Positions 22,604 to 34,444 of a DNA stretch of 64,000 nucleotides are shown one piece after another. Location: positions 77,124-141,123 of the forward strand of contig NW_027041854.1 of NCBI RefSeq assembly GCF_033297395.1. The letters are read 5' to 3'. Positions within the stretch are counted from its first letter, which is position 1; each line of letters opens with the position of its first letter. A program made the position numbers and the translations under genes. The notes below the pieces were generated by a model, which saw nothing but the letters and a program-made list of their open reading frames with translations, made no database searches and had not been told where the DNA came from. The DNA is from Canariomyces notabilis (lineage: Eukaryota > Ascomycota > Sordariomycetes > Sordariales > Chaetomiaceae).

Positions 22604-22827
22604 AACCAGTTGGTCTCTACCCGTAAGCTACCTACCCACTAACTCCCCCGCAGGGAGCTGCATATTAGGAATACCGCCAGGAGTAACGTGCCTCTATAGT
22701 CATGGGGCTTCAAGTAAACCTCAAGAGAAAGGAAGGAAGAAAAGAAAGGGGAATAAGAGGATAGAGAGTGAGACTTCAAGAGAGAGAAAGAGAAGAAGAT
22801 AAGGACAAAATACAGAAGTACCTTGTC

Positions 22828-25800
22828 CTACTCATCCGCCCTAACCTGGCCAGCCATCAACAGCAGTTCCATCACAGCCTTGTATCCATTCTCAGAAGCG
22901 TAGCTCAGTGGTGTCCGCCCATCATTATCCATCGAGTCAGCATCGACCTTGTTCGTCGCTAGCAGTAGCCTCACCATATGCCGGTACCCATTCTCAGCGG
23001 CATAGCTGAGCGGTGTTCGGCCAGCGTTGTCTTTCGAGTCACACTCTGCTTGACCCGTGTCTAGCAGTAGTCTCACAATAGGCTGATAACCATACTCGGC
23101 AGCATAGCTTAGCGCTGTCCGGCCATCATTGTCCCTCGAGTCAACCTCGGCCTGGCCCGTCTCCAGCAGTACTTTCAATACAGGGCCATGGCCATGCATG
23201 GCAGCTTGGTGCAAAGGCGTGAGACCCTGATCACTCTTCGTGCTGACATTGACCTGAGCCGTTGCTAAGAGTAGCTTCACAATGGCCGTTTTACCTCCTC
23301 TAGCAGCATAGTTCAACGGCGTCTGGTCAGTATTATCCTTCCAGTTGGCATCGACCTCATCAGTCGCTAGCAGTAGCTTCGCGAGGGTCCCAGATCCTCT
23401 CTCGGCGGCATAACTCAAAGCTGTCCGACCAGAGGCATCCTTTGCATTAACATCAGCTCTGCCCGTCGCGAGCAGTTGCTTAGCAGTATTGTCATATCCG
23501 CACCTAATAGCGTAACTCAGAGCGTCCAGCATGTCGATATCGGCACCTTGGTCAAGTAAAAGCTGCACGATGTCTTCGTGCTGGTTCTGAATAGCACATT
23601 GCAACGGTGTCGGGCGGCTGTTCTTCTTCGGCTCGATGTCGGCGCCGTTAGCGATCAGCTGCTTGACAATAGCCGTATGCCCCCTCTCGGCGGCACATTT
23701 CAGTAGCGGAAAAAGCAGATCCTTCGGAGCGTCGATTTGCTTGGCAAGGAGCTGGCCAACGATAGCTTCATGGCCTATACCACATGCAATGGACAACGGC
23801 GTGTTGCCAGACCTGTCGAGCGAGTCGACATTGGCTCCCTCGGCAAGTAGTTGTCCAACCACACCGGTATGTCCATTTTTTGTAGCCACTAGAAGCGGTG
23901 TCTGCCTGTATGACATGTCCTTGCACTCCAAGGCGGCGCCCCAGGCAAGCAGCTCTTTGACAATGGGTATATGCCCTCGTTTACTAGCGAGCCAAAGCGG
24001 CGTCTTGCCTGACGGATCCCTCGCTTCGACGTCGGCGCCTTCGGCGAGCAAATGCTTGACGATAGCCTCGTATCCTTTTTTGGCGGCGAGGTGAAGTGAC
24101 GTCCGACCACGACTATTCCGTGTGTCGATATTGACGCCCTTGGCGAGTTGCTGTTGGACAGCTGTCCCTTGACCCTGCTTGGCTGCGTTTATTAGTATAA
24201 TTCCTTCATAGATATCTTTGGCCTTTTGGTCGATGCAACTGGTGGCGAGCAGCTGCTCAATGACTGCTGCATGACCCTCCTCCGCCGCATAATGAAGCGG
24301 AATCCAACCATAGTCATCTTGCGATTCAAGAGCGGCTCCGTTGTTGAGTAGCAGCCGTACAATGGTCTCATGTCCTTGTCCGGCGGCATGAGAAAGCGGC
24401 GACCGGCCGTTCCTGTCCTCGTGGTTCACGTCTACCTCGGGTATATCAAGCAGCAGATGTACAATAACCTCATGCCCATGTCTTGATGCAATCAACAGCG
24501 GTGTCTCTCCGTCTATATTTTGGGCGTTCACGTTGACATCAGCCGCGGCCAGTAGCAGCTTGACAACGGCGCTACAATTGTTCCGGACGGCGCCAGAAAG
24601 TGGCGTCTCACCATCTTGATCGCCGAGATTAACGTCGATTCCGATCGTACCGAGTAGCATTTTGACAATAGCCTCTTGCCCATCCGACGCCGCGAGAAGA
24701 AGAGCTGAGCCGTGCTGATCCAGGCCTCCATCCATGTTTCTGAAATTTATATCAAGTCCGCCATTGGCCAGCAACAGCTGGACAACCCTCTCATGATGCC
24801 CTTTAACGGCCAGTCCAAGTGGTGTATATGTTCCCTTATAGTTATAGTCCCGGACAGTGGAGTTTACGTCAACTCTCTTGGTAGCCAAGAGGATCTTGAC
24901 CGTCGCCCAGTGCCCGTTTCTGGCGGCAAGCAAGAGCGGGGTGAAGCCATGATAGCCATCCTTGACTTTGATGTCCGGATCAATCCCATCCTCGGCAAGC
25001 AACAGCTTGATCACTCCCTCGTGCCCTTCGTTCGCCGCATGTGCGAGCGGCGTCTGTAGGAACTTCCTGAAACGATGGAAACGCAACCGTGATAGCAACC
25101 TCAATCTACGAAAATAGCTGGCGTCCGTGTGAACGCCGTCCTCGGCGAGCAACCGCTTAACCACTTCGTAGTACCCCTTCTCAGCTGCATAACTTAGCGG
25201 GGTCCGTCCGTGGGAATCCATCGATTTGGGTTCGAGATCCCTTTCGAGCAGAGTTCTAACCGCTTCCTCAATCCCAAAGTACGCCGCTAGATGGAGGCCT
25301 GTGAATTTCATTGGAACCTCTTGGCTGTAGCCGTGAAAAAAGTATTTGCTGAAGGATATCATCAGCGCTTGGCTCGTCGCGTCTACTTTTTCGTTACATA
25401 TCAGAAAGTCAATGACTTGCTGGCTCATGTCCAAAGCATTGCGAGCATGGTGTCCCCAGTTTCGTGCTGCATAGTCGTATAGAACATTCGACTTCATCCT
25501 TTCTTCGAATTCGTCGTCCGTTGTGCAAGGCCCTTCTTCAAAGGCATTGAAAGCAAGGTACGTCGTAATATCGGCCTCCGCATTCGGGAACCAACGGTAT
25601 GCTGTCCTCTCGAAGTATTCCTGCGTTGTGTAGTGCAACAACCGGATGGTGTTGCTCTCTTTGTCGACTGTGACCAATCCAGCACATACCGAGATCATAT
25701 CCCCTATCTCGGGGAGGTTATCCTTGTCGAGTTCTTGTTCGCCGATTTCCACAGCGAGGGCGTGCTATAATTCAGATGTTGATAACGGTCTCTTTGCGTA

Positions 25801-27318
25801 CGTGACCCACGACAGGACCTGCTTAGCAAGCTCTTGTTGATCCTGATGCTGTGCTTCGATCCGCTTCATTGCGTCGTTGTATGTACGGTCGTATGCTTCT
25901 GAACCGGACGGCAGATTTTTTAGAGCTATTCGAAGAGCCTTGGGTGACCTCTTTCCCATTAGGGAATCTAGGTGAAGTTGAGCAAGCAGAAACCTAAAGG
26001 GTCAGCTCGTTTCGGAATGAACCGGGCAACCCGAGCCACATACATGCCGTCGATGACCCCGACAATCCCAGTCTTGATTTCCTCTCGAAGATCCGGATTA
26101 CGTCCGACAAAGGATGGCAAGCGTGACATGTTGGCTTCTATGTATCGTTGCACGTCCTGTTCGCTAGCCCGGATTTCCAGAAGCATGCTGCCATGGAATT
26201 TCTCTATAACATCGGGAACGAATCTTGATGTGGCCCAGATGTTAGCTCCAGAACTATCCTGGAGGTTGAGTAACTCTGAGAGAATTCTCGCTCGGCTGCC
26301 GGCAGCTGTGCATTCATCAAGTGCGTCGACCATGATGAAAAGTCTTGAATATCTTGCAGCGACAGAACCGACGCACTGACAGATTTCATCAAGGGATGGC
26401 CGGGTTCGCCGGGCAACAATGCTCGTGCATGAGCCAGCTGTTTCAGAATACTCGCGAGGATGTCTTCGGCCTTCTGCTGATCATTCCGCTGAAAATTGCA
26501 GTATACATAGGCAATCCCGACACTTTCGTCTTTTCCGAAGCGAGTGACAAGATCTTCAATTACGATTGACGTGAGAATTGTCTTTCCGGCTCCGGGGATG
26601 CCCGGACATAAGAGCGTCTGCTTCTTTGTCCCCAACCATCTCTTGAACTCGGCCGAGTCGAGGAGCCATTCCCCAGTTCCGGGATGTCGCCGGTGTATGA
26701 AGTCGCTTTGTTGCGTGGCATAATCGATTGGGGTAATCCAGTCGAGAATTGCCCTGCGCTCTCGGGCGGCCTCACAGTCGGCTTGAGAATCCTGCACCCC
26801 ATCGACCACTCCTCGTAATTGTTGCAGTTCTTTCCGAATATTGTTGACCTCGCGATTGGTATCCGCTCCAAGAGTGAGGGCGTCAATTGCCGCCATGCTG
26901 TTCAAGATTTGGCACTGCCTATGAAGATTCTGGACAGCCTCCCGCGTCTGTCTGGCAAGAAAAGCGCCCTTCAGCCGTTCCCAGCCCACTCGATGAGCTT
27001 GACATCTGGTTTGTAACTCCTTGAGCAGAGCTGCCAACTCCAATTGACAAGTTGTCACCATAAGCCGAGCGTCAGTGGTCGAATCCGCCAGCTGCGATAG
27101 CAAGGCAGAAGTCGGCCTTGGAATATGTCGGCGAAGTCTCGGTTGTCAAGGATGTTTTTTTGAGTCTCGGATAGAACCGATATCAGAGCCTGAGGCTCGA
27201 GGACGAAGCTTTTGGCATCAGCGGGCGCATCCTTCCAATTCAGCCCAAATTTCACGCCGATTTGTATAATTTGCGTGGCCACGCCGATCAGACCAAGGAT
27301 TCCAAATGGATCGGCCAT
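22828..27318 (-). pseudogene. NACHT-ankyrin STAND (NLR-like) protein, decayed
   Basis: Fungal NLR-type protein: N-terminal helical domain (MADPFGILGLIGVATQI), NACHT ATPase with Walker A CPGIPGAGKTILTS and Walker B LFIMVDALDEC, winged-helix-like region, then about 24 ankyrin repeats ending at 22828. Three lesions are visible. (1) A one-base frameshift at about 27106-27111 (QGR / ALLSQLAD junction). (2) A frameshift, probably with loss of some residues, at about 26400-26430 between the Walker A segment and RTRPSLDEI, before Walker B. (3) A TAG at 25765-25767 where STSEL-x-HALAVEIGE suggests Gln. A genuine 50-nt intron (25994-26043, donor GTATGT, acceptor TTTAG) joins DGM to FLLAQLHLDSL. No in-frame splice of normal size removes the TAG. 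The last four repeats are the most alike (RTxLSYAAExGY), suggesting recent repeat turnover. Confidence 0.78.
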
Positions 27319-28139
27319 TTTATCTGATTCTGGAACGCCCCAGCGACCTGCTCCAGGCGCTTGGAACGGGGTTCCATTGAAGACGAGGACGATGGAAGAG
27401 CTGTAGGTACTCGTCAGGGCTTCATAATCGCGTTCTGCCCCACCACCTCCGTGCAGAGCATTCAGCCTGTTCAGGATCCAGGATGCGGTCTACCTAAAAT
27501 CGAGGGTGTGCTGGGCACCCTCAGCCACCTTCCCACAACTTACCCCAAGGCTCCCATCGTAAGCAGGGAAGTTAACCAGTTCAGAAATAACCACGGCCAA
27601 TGAGAGCTGGCCCTGACTTTCCACGGCTTGGCATTGGCTGGCCCCAGGTGGGGCCTGGACCTGGTCAACTTCCCTACTTACGATGATAATGTCGGGCCGT
27701 GGTGACGGCCCGTCACACCTGTTCAGATGATTTCAGGTTCACAAGTACGGTAGTCCATCGATTTAAACACGGTTACACGATCATCAACTTTGAGCACACC
27801 CAGCCTTGGTAATCTCACAGCGTTTCAAGTCCCATAATTCAATCAACGCGCACGAAATGGCAAAAACCTCGATCGCAGCCATCCGTCGGGTACCATACCC
27901 GGTAACTGCCGGTTTGCTCTCTCACTGCCTAGGCGCCGGTTTCTAGCACTCTTTCATTTGTGCGGTTTGGACAGGGAAACCGTACCCACGGAAGAGCCAG
28001 GTGGAAACCTACGCCACGCTAACTATCAACTACTAGTATCTACCGGCTACCCTAGGTGAGAGAATCTCCGGCCACATGTGCCGATTTTGCGGTGGTATTC
28101 AATCACTGAGCGTACCTCTCATCGCTCGCGCAGCCGCAC
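27319..28139. other. Intergenic between NACHT-ankyrin 5' end and tyrosinase 3' end
   Basis: No gene seen. Contains the inverted-repeat element listed separately at 27555-27685. Confidence 0.4.
27555..27685. repeat. Inverted repeat, 25-bp arms, 131 bp overall
   Basis: The arm at 27555-27579 (starts CATCGTAAGCAGGGAAG) and the arm at 27661-27685 (ends CTTCCCTACTTACGATG) are inverted copies with two mismatches, both transitions. Shorter inverted matches (GGCCAATG / CATTGGCTGG) occur inside. No clear flanking duplication. It could be a very short MITE remnant or simply a hairpin. Confidence 0.45.
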
Positions 28140-29438
28140 TTACACATAGATGTAGCAGAATGGTTTGCCGCCCACCGAGTTCATGAGATTTTTGAGCTTC
28201 TCAGGACCTGCATGAGGCAAGACATCTATCGTGTCTTCCGCTGTCATATTCGAGCTGGGAGGGACATTCAGGTAAGTCCCTGTTCCAAACACATCCTGCG
28301 AATTCATGGCCCAGTTAATTTCACCCTCTCCTGGAGTAACATGATGTTACAGATAACTCATACCTGGCGGTTCTTGAAATCTAGCATCTGCCAAATCCAG
28401 TAGACACGGTCGAGCTGTCCGTGGGTGAGCCAGAATGCAGGGTCGTTTGGCGAGATGACCGGGTCATTGCCGTACCCGCCAATGCCGCTGTGGCCACCGC
28501 CATGGCAGCCCATGGGCTGCGTCGTGACTCGAGGGTCACCTTCCTGCCCAAGAAATTAGTAAGAGCTTTTCAGTACTAAGGACGGGTCAATGTACCAGCT
28601 CCCCTTGGAAATCCCGGATGTTGTCATAGCCAAGGATGAGCTCGGTTACGTTGCGGAAAGTCGACCATCTCCGTAGGGGGTCAGCGTTAAGATCCCGTAC
28701 AAGGCAACGCGGGTTGTCCCCCCTTCCCTCCACTGGTTCCACAGGGAGGAATCGATCCGGGTCTGGGGGAAACGGACCAAGCCGAACGAGCAAGTCGCTG
28801 AAAGGACCCTTGATCACGCACCCGCCACCCGTGCCAGGTGGAAGGATCACCGGCTCAGTGAACCCAGGGAGGGGAAGCACCTGCGGTTGCCTGTTTGGCA
28901 CAAACGTTCCATCACTGCCCAGTGACGTGTCCGAGCCATCAAAGACAGGAGACTTGTGCGGCCCGTCGACGTCGAGGCCCCACTCCCAGTAAGGCAGTCC
29001 GCCGTGCCACCCACACTGCTCGAGCGCCTCTTCGTACGCGAAGAGGAAGTAACGATGAAACAGAAGAAAGGTGGCACTCATATGAACAAGGCCAGACCGC
29101 CTCGCGTGAGCCCAGACAAAGTCATCGTACAGGGACTTAGCCCCCGGCACCTCGCCCGGAGGCAGGATGCTCGGCTTGGACTGGACGCATTTGACGGCGG
29201 CGATGAATTCTCTGCGTTGGGGTTTGGGTATGCTTCTCCATTCCCGTCGAAACTTGACCTTGGATGCACTGCAACCCCTCCCGAATTGCTTGAAGGCCTC
29301 CGCAACCGCCAGTGAGTTGAGCGTCTTCAGAGCCAACCCAGAGTCGATGGCAGCATCCGGGAAGGCTGGAATGTTGGCTGGCAACGCAAGGCTTCTAACC
29401 GCCGCTGCAAGGCAAAGAATCGATTTAATGAACATCAT
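28140..29438 (-). CDS. Secreted tyrosinase (type 3 copper oxidase)
   Basis: Oxidises phenols to catechols and quinones with a binuclear copper site. Three exons (29438-28596, 28543-28364, 28295-28140), both introns phase 0 (52 and 68 nt), give 392 aa. The start ATG ATG at 29438 begins a signal peptide (MMFIKSILCLAAAVRSLALP). The CuA site shows WAHARR, then VHMSATFLLFHRYF with the two spaced histidines. The CuB site shows CHGGGHSG and PAFWLTHGQLDRVYW. The ending is short and there is no long C-terminal pro-domain, unlike classical intracellular tyrosinases of about 550-680 aa, so this is the short secreted form. It may act in melanin formation, phenol detoxification or a biosynthetic pathway; no such cluster is visible here. 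Confidence 0.87.
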
Positions 29439-30739
29439 GTTGGTGAGGTTGGGCTTCAATGTCTAAGAGAGGGAAAGGGGAAGACTTAGAGATTGAGAGG
29501 ACACTAAAGACATTGGGAGTCTGCCTCAGACCTTCCCAGAGTTGATATGGGCCATACCATCATGGCTTCGCGCTCAACTTGAATGCTCAGGACCACCTGC
29601 AAGCACTGTGCAGACCATGTCAGCGTCTGACATGCATTGCTGATCCTCAAGTATTGGCATGAATATCGGCTGAGGGTAACATGGCAGACGAGAACTTGAC
29701 GCCAACATCAGAAAGGTGAGCCTATCCGCTCCACTGCTGGCCTCTGGTGAGCCTGAGTAGTAGTATTGAGATACTGCGGCCAGGGGGGACATGCATGGTT
29801 CTGTACCCGGTTCATGTCCTTTGCATGTCTTTGGTTCAAGTCGGGAACTCAACATCAGAGTAAGCCGCATCCAGAGATGAGAACAAAGCGGGTGGGTGTA
29901 ACTCTGCCCTGCAGCAGCTTGGGAAGTTGGGAGAAATGCATATGTGTGCCATGAGGGTCAGAATCGTTGAGTGGTAGCGAAGCAGCCACCTGCAGATTAT
30001 TGGCATAGGTCGAGGTTACACAGCACTATTTGTTCTAGGCATCTGTGGGATGGACACGAATCACAGCAGGGTGACACACGACGTGAGGGCCCTGAGGGGT
30101 TGAAGAGTCTTACAACAATAAGCCGGGCATTTTCGAGTCCCCGGAAAAATTCCAGACGTCCCGACGTCTTAGGGTTGTTAAGTTTCCAGGGCAAGTCCTA
30201 CTCACGAATCTGAATATCTGGAGGAGGCGGGTGCTTGGCCTAAAGGAGGTAAGGTAAAGGCTAAGAGGCAGTAATGTACTCAATGTAGAGACTTAAGTAT
30301 AGTACATGTTCGCTGTCAAGGCGGGTATGATGGCATGCAGTATGCACATAGTTCGTTGATGTTAGGAAGTTAGTGCCGGTAATGATCGTAGGAGTTGCTT
30401 ACTCGTTGATGCTCTAAGTACAGAGTTCTCAACTACATGTGAGGTATTTGGCATGTTCATGTTTCAACTACATCAGCATGGGCAGAACAGCGCTAGAGAC
30501 GACTTAAGCTAGGCGATGGAACGGGCTTAGATAGGATCAGGGGCTGCGCCACCGCACAAATGTGGTGCATGTATTGGAAGAGGCAGGACCCTGCTTACAT
30601 CAGCTGAAGTAGTCATCTTCATCGCGACAACCTGGCCTCCTGCTCATCAATAGTTGCTGTTATCGACCAACGTATCCAGACGGATGAAATAGGCGGGCGA
30701 GCCAAGAAACGCACTGCGACCCCCCCTACTTGATTGGCA
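29439..30739. other. Divergent intergenic region, 1.3 kb
   Basis: 5' flanks of the tyrosinase (minus) and of the phosphatase-like fusion gene (plus). No further coding sequence recognised. Confidence 0.45.
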
Positions 30740-32137
30740 ATGGCGCTCGACCTCGGAACTGTCCTGGCCATAATCGAGATCGCCGACAAGGCAATCGAGA
30801 TCTACAAGCGCATCGATGGCCTTCCCCAGCAGATGTCGCAACTGGGCCGCCGACTCACAAAGCTAAACATCTTTCTTGTCCGCCTCGAGGTGTTTATCAA
30901 GACCAAGCCCGTGACAGCTTCTGCGTCGCTCTATCCAGGGCAACAGCAAGACCTTGGGAAACTTCTGGACGGCATCAAGGAAAATGTAACCAAGGTCTAC
31001 GACCTCTTCGAGCGCTATGAAAAGGGCATCTTATCACGGTCTATGGACCTGGAGTTCCGCGCCAAATGGATATCCAACATCTGGTTCTCCCTCATCGACA
31101 ACAGCCCGGAAAAAATCCAGCTCATCATGGAGGAGATTGATTACGACCGAAGTGTGCTAAGCGACTACATGGCCATCATGGCCATCGACCGCCCGCAAAG
31201 GCCGCCCGCTGCTGGCAGGAAACCCAACATCACTAACAAAGCAGCCGCTGGAGCAGCACGGCCCGCGAAGCCCGCTGGCTCTCCGGTAAAGTCACGACGG
31301 GACTACAAAGTCCTTTTCGTCGACCCGTACAACACAGAGCGGAGCGTGATCGCCGAATCCTTGCTCAAGCTCTTCGGCGAGCGGACCAAGAACCTGAAGA
31401 CCAATGGAGGACCGGGCCCAGACTGGCGCATTTCCGACGTGCAATCGGCCGGGTTCTTCGTCAAGGCCGGCAGCGACTGCGTCGACGTCATCGACAACCT
31501 GCAGTACAGCTTCGCCTCCTTCAAGAAGGACTGGCGGCCGGGCGGCCAGAAGCCTGTAGGCACGGCACTCGCAGCCGTCTTTGACAATCAGTGGTACGAC
31601 TACCCGTTTAAGCGGGCCGTTTGGGACGAGGCCAGTGGTCGGACCTCTCGCGGCCTGAGGAAAGACATGTTCGCTCGTTTCGATTTCATCTTTGTCTTTA
31701 CTCGCCGAGAGCACGACAACATGGTCAAGCTTAAGGAGGCGCTGGGCAAAAACGCCGCAGCACCGCGAGGCAAGGGACGAGTCCTGCATCTTGGGGCCTT
31801 TCTGGCCCAAGGCGCAGGCGGCGGCAGCAAGGAGATTCTGTACCCCAAGACGAATCCCGATGGAAGCCAGATCAGATCCAACTGGTGGGTCCTCTACCTT
31901 CTACGGCTGTCTTCAAGTTGGGAGGCTGGAAAGCAGCTGGAACAACTCGGCCGGGTCTCGAGATTGTCGATCTTCTTTAGTCACATAGCAAGCTAATGGA
32001 TATACAGGAATGGCAAAGTGGCTGAAATCAAGACGGCGCTCAAGGAGTTCCTGAAGCAAGAGATGCAGTGGAAACAACCCGATGACAAGGACACACCCGC
32101 AAGCACTCAGAAAGCTGTCAGTACTGGGAAGTCATGA
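30740..32137 (+). CDS. NLR-type N-terminal helical domain fused to a degenerate LMW-phosphatase fold
   Basis: Exons 30740-31884 and 32008-32137 (123-nt intron, donor GTGGGT, acceptor ATACAG) give 424 aa. Residues about 1-155 are amphipathic helices (LDLGTVLAIIEIADKAIEIY) like the N-terminal domains of fungal STAND and Helo-type proteins. A basic linker follows. Residues about 187-415 resemble low-molecular-weight tyrosine phosphatases: strand 1 and P-loop as KVLFVDPYNTERS, then SAGFFVKAG, then FIFVFTRREHDNMVKLKEAL (the family's late helix), then GRVLHLGAFL, and a final helix EIKTALKEFLK. The P-loop cysteine position holds Asp, although the loop Arg is kept. The usual DP general-acid loop reads as YPKTNPDG. 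This predicts a catalytically dead domain. The fold assignment is by motif order only. No signal peptide. Confidence 0.6.
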
Positions 32138-32634
32138 AGTCATCCGCAGATGGATAAGCGAGAATTGCGATTCGAAGCATTGCCAGCTCTAGAGACGCAT
32201 CTACCTATATGGTACGACAATCCTTGGCTTCCTCGAAAGACATGAAAGCAACTCGCTTTTGTCTACCTCTACCAATCGTGCCGATCCATCCCCGTTCTAA
32301 TACCGTTAGATGCCTCCATTCCCACAAGCTCCAAGCAACGGATACGCACATGGTTAAGAGTCATAAACGTACCGGCATCAGCATCATGCGCGAGGTATTT
32401 GAGACGCCAAAGAAACCCTTCGAGAAAACACAAGGGGAAATCGGAAGATTTCGATCGACTTTTAGGAACATTTCAAAGACAGAAATGAGAAAAGAAAACA
32501 GGAAAATCGAAATCAGGAGTCCAAGGTCGTCGTGTTACAATGCGAGGCCAGGGATAGCTGGGTCGGACCCATCTTTCGGGACCGAACCCAAAGCCATGCC
32601 GTCCTCCGACGTAATTGCCCAGTCCCGCCGACTG
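32138..32634. other. Convergent 3' region
   Basis: Between the ends of the phosphatase-like gene and the acidic-protein gene. Nothing supported. Confidence 0.45.
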
Positions 32635-34444
32635 TCAAATCTGCAATACCTCCATATCCGAGATGCTCCGGTGTCGCTTGTGCATGTTGTTGTCGGCGTG
32701 ATTGCCTGAAGCCTTCCTCTTCTGTGAAATAATGTTGAGTGGGCTGCTTTGCTGAAAATCGGAGAATCCATTCATCCCTACCATGCTGTTTCTTCTCCGG
32801 CGCTCTGGGGTGATGGCTGTCGTAACGGTCCCCATGCTGCCCGACTTGATGCCTCTGAGTGTCCCGTGATAGTAGGGGCCAGAAAAGGCGAGTGATTCTT
32901 GCGTCGCTTTGGCGCTGGAGATGAGCTGTTGATTGATCTGGTTGCGACGGAAAGCGCCGACGAGATCCGAATTGTTGTCGAAATGGCTGAGCAGGGGATG
33001 GACCGCCGGAGAATCGGTCATTCCGCTCGCGGTACTGGCAGCCGTCTTGGGCCGGGTAGGACTAGAAGCATCTCCGTTCCAGTCGGGTCCTGATCCTTCA
33101 TCGTCCGACGAATCGTTGTCGATTGTGAGGAAATCTTCGAGCCGGAGTTTGTTTTCTTCCTCGTCTTCCTCGACACCCGCAAAGAAAGAATCATCGCTCT
33201 CGTCTCCGGTCAGCGCATCTGAAGTGCAGGGGAAGAATGCCTCGGCAGGTCCAAACGGCTGCATGTTCATGAAATCGCCATAGGTATTGGAGGAGACCAT
33301 GGCACCCATCATGATGAAGCCTGGATTTCTCACCAGCGGCGTGCATGAAGAGAGATCCGGTGCGGAAAAATCGACTTGGAGCGACTCGGGCGAGAGATCC
33401 AGCTGATTCATTCTGCGTGGGGTGAAGATGATCATCTTCCCAGAGGCCGGATCGACAACGCCTATTGGCTTGTTATCGGACCTGTCCAGGTTGAAGCGAC
33501 CAACACGCGGCTTCCCGCGTCCATACCGAACTGGCCGCTCTGTATCTGAATCGGACGACAGCTCGGCCTGAACCCGGCGCATCTGCTTCTTGCGCACGAT
33601 CGGTTCCGGCTCGTCCTCCTCCGTGGTGTCGCCATCGGCTGATAGACAAACATTAGCACTAGGGTGCATATTCTTGGCAAGCCAACTTACTCTCATATCC
33701 ATCGAGGTCCTGCACTTCTGCAGGGACAGGTGTTGACAGCTCGGAAGGGAGTTCGCTCACCCTGGGTGTTGCGATCGGGGTGGCATCACGATCTTCGAAC
33801 ACCTCTCCAGGGTCGGGTACGAGGATGTCCTGGGAACTACTGTGAAAATCCCAGAACGAGCTGTTTGAGGAAGCATCATCATCATCCTCAATCTCGCGGC
33901 GGAAAGAAGGGTCCAGGGTGCTCTGATCCACAAAGATGTCAGGAAAGAAATCATTAATGCTGTCCGAGGTTTCGCTTGTGGTAGAGTCGGAGTCGCTGTC
34001 CGGGATTCCGGCGAAACGAACATGGCGCTCGACGGTAGGAGTCTGATCGGCGACATCACTAGACCGCTCCCCCAAGACGTCGTCATCATGGTCCGATGAA
34101 ATGCCGTTCCAGCTTGTGCTATCATCCGCAGCATCACCGTCTTCAAACTCCCCTTCTTCTTCTCCGTCTTCAGCCTCGCTGTCTTCATCTTCTGCATCTT
34201 CGTCGTCGTCCTGCATCAGCGGCCGAGGAGGACCCGATGATCGCTTTCGCGATGCATTGGATATTATATGCTCCTCCTCGGCCGCAACGACATGCTCCTC
34301 GTCCTCATCGTCGGAATCGCTGACGTCCTCGACCCCGGAATAGCCGGTGTCGTCAGAGAGGTCCAGGGAAGACGAATCATAGTCCCGCCTTTTAGTGGCC
34401 CGGGCCGGTGGCGGGGGATACTTTTGCCGAATGTTTCGTGCCAT
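32635..34444 (-). CDS. Acidic, largely disordered protein of unknown function
   Basis: Exons 34444-33691 and 33638-32635 (52-nt intron, donor GTAAGT, branch GCTAAT, acceptor ATCAG) give 585 aa. The first 270 residues are dominated by Asp, Glu and Ser runs. The second half has what looks like a conserved core (KMIIFTPRRMNQLDLSPE), more acidic patches, and a basic tail with KRHRS and ERRRRNS motifs that could be nuclear localisation signals. No enzyme motif, membrane segment or signal peptide. The composition suggests a nuclear, chromatin- or transcription-associated protein, but this is inference. The intron and the consistent codon use make it a real gene. Confidence 0.75.

Noticed and set aside
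26345..26569. Plus-strand frame within the NACHT-ankyrin locus
   Set aside because: Shadow of the degraded NACHT domain on the minus strand.
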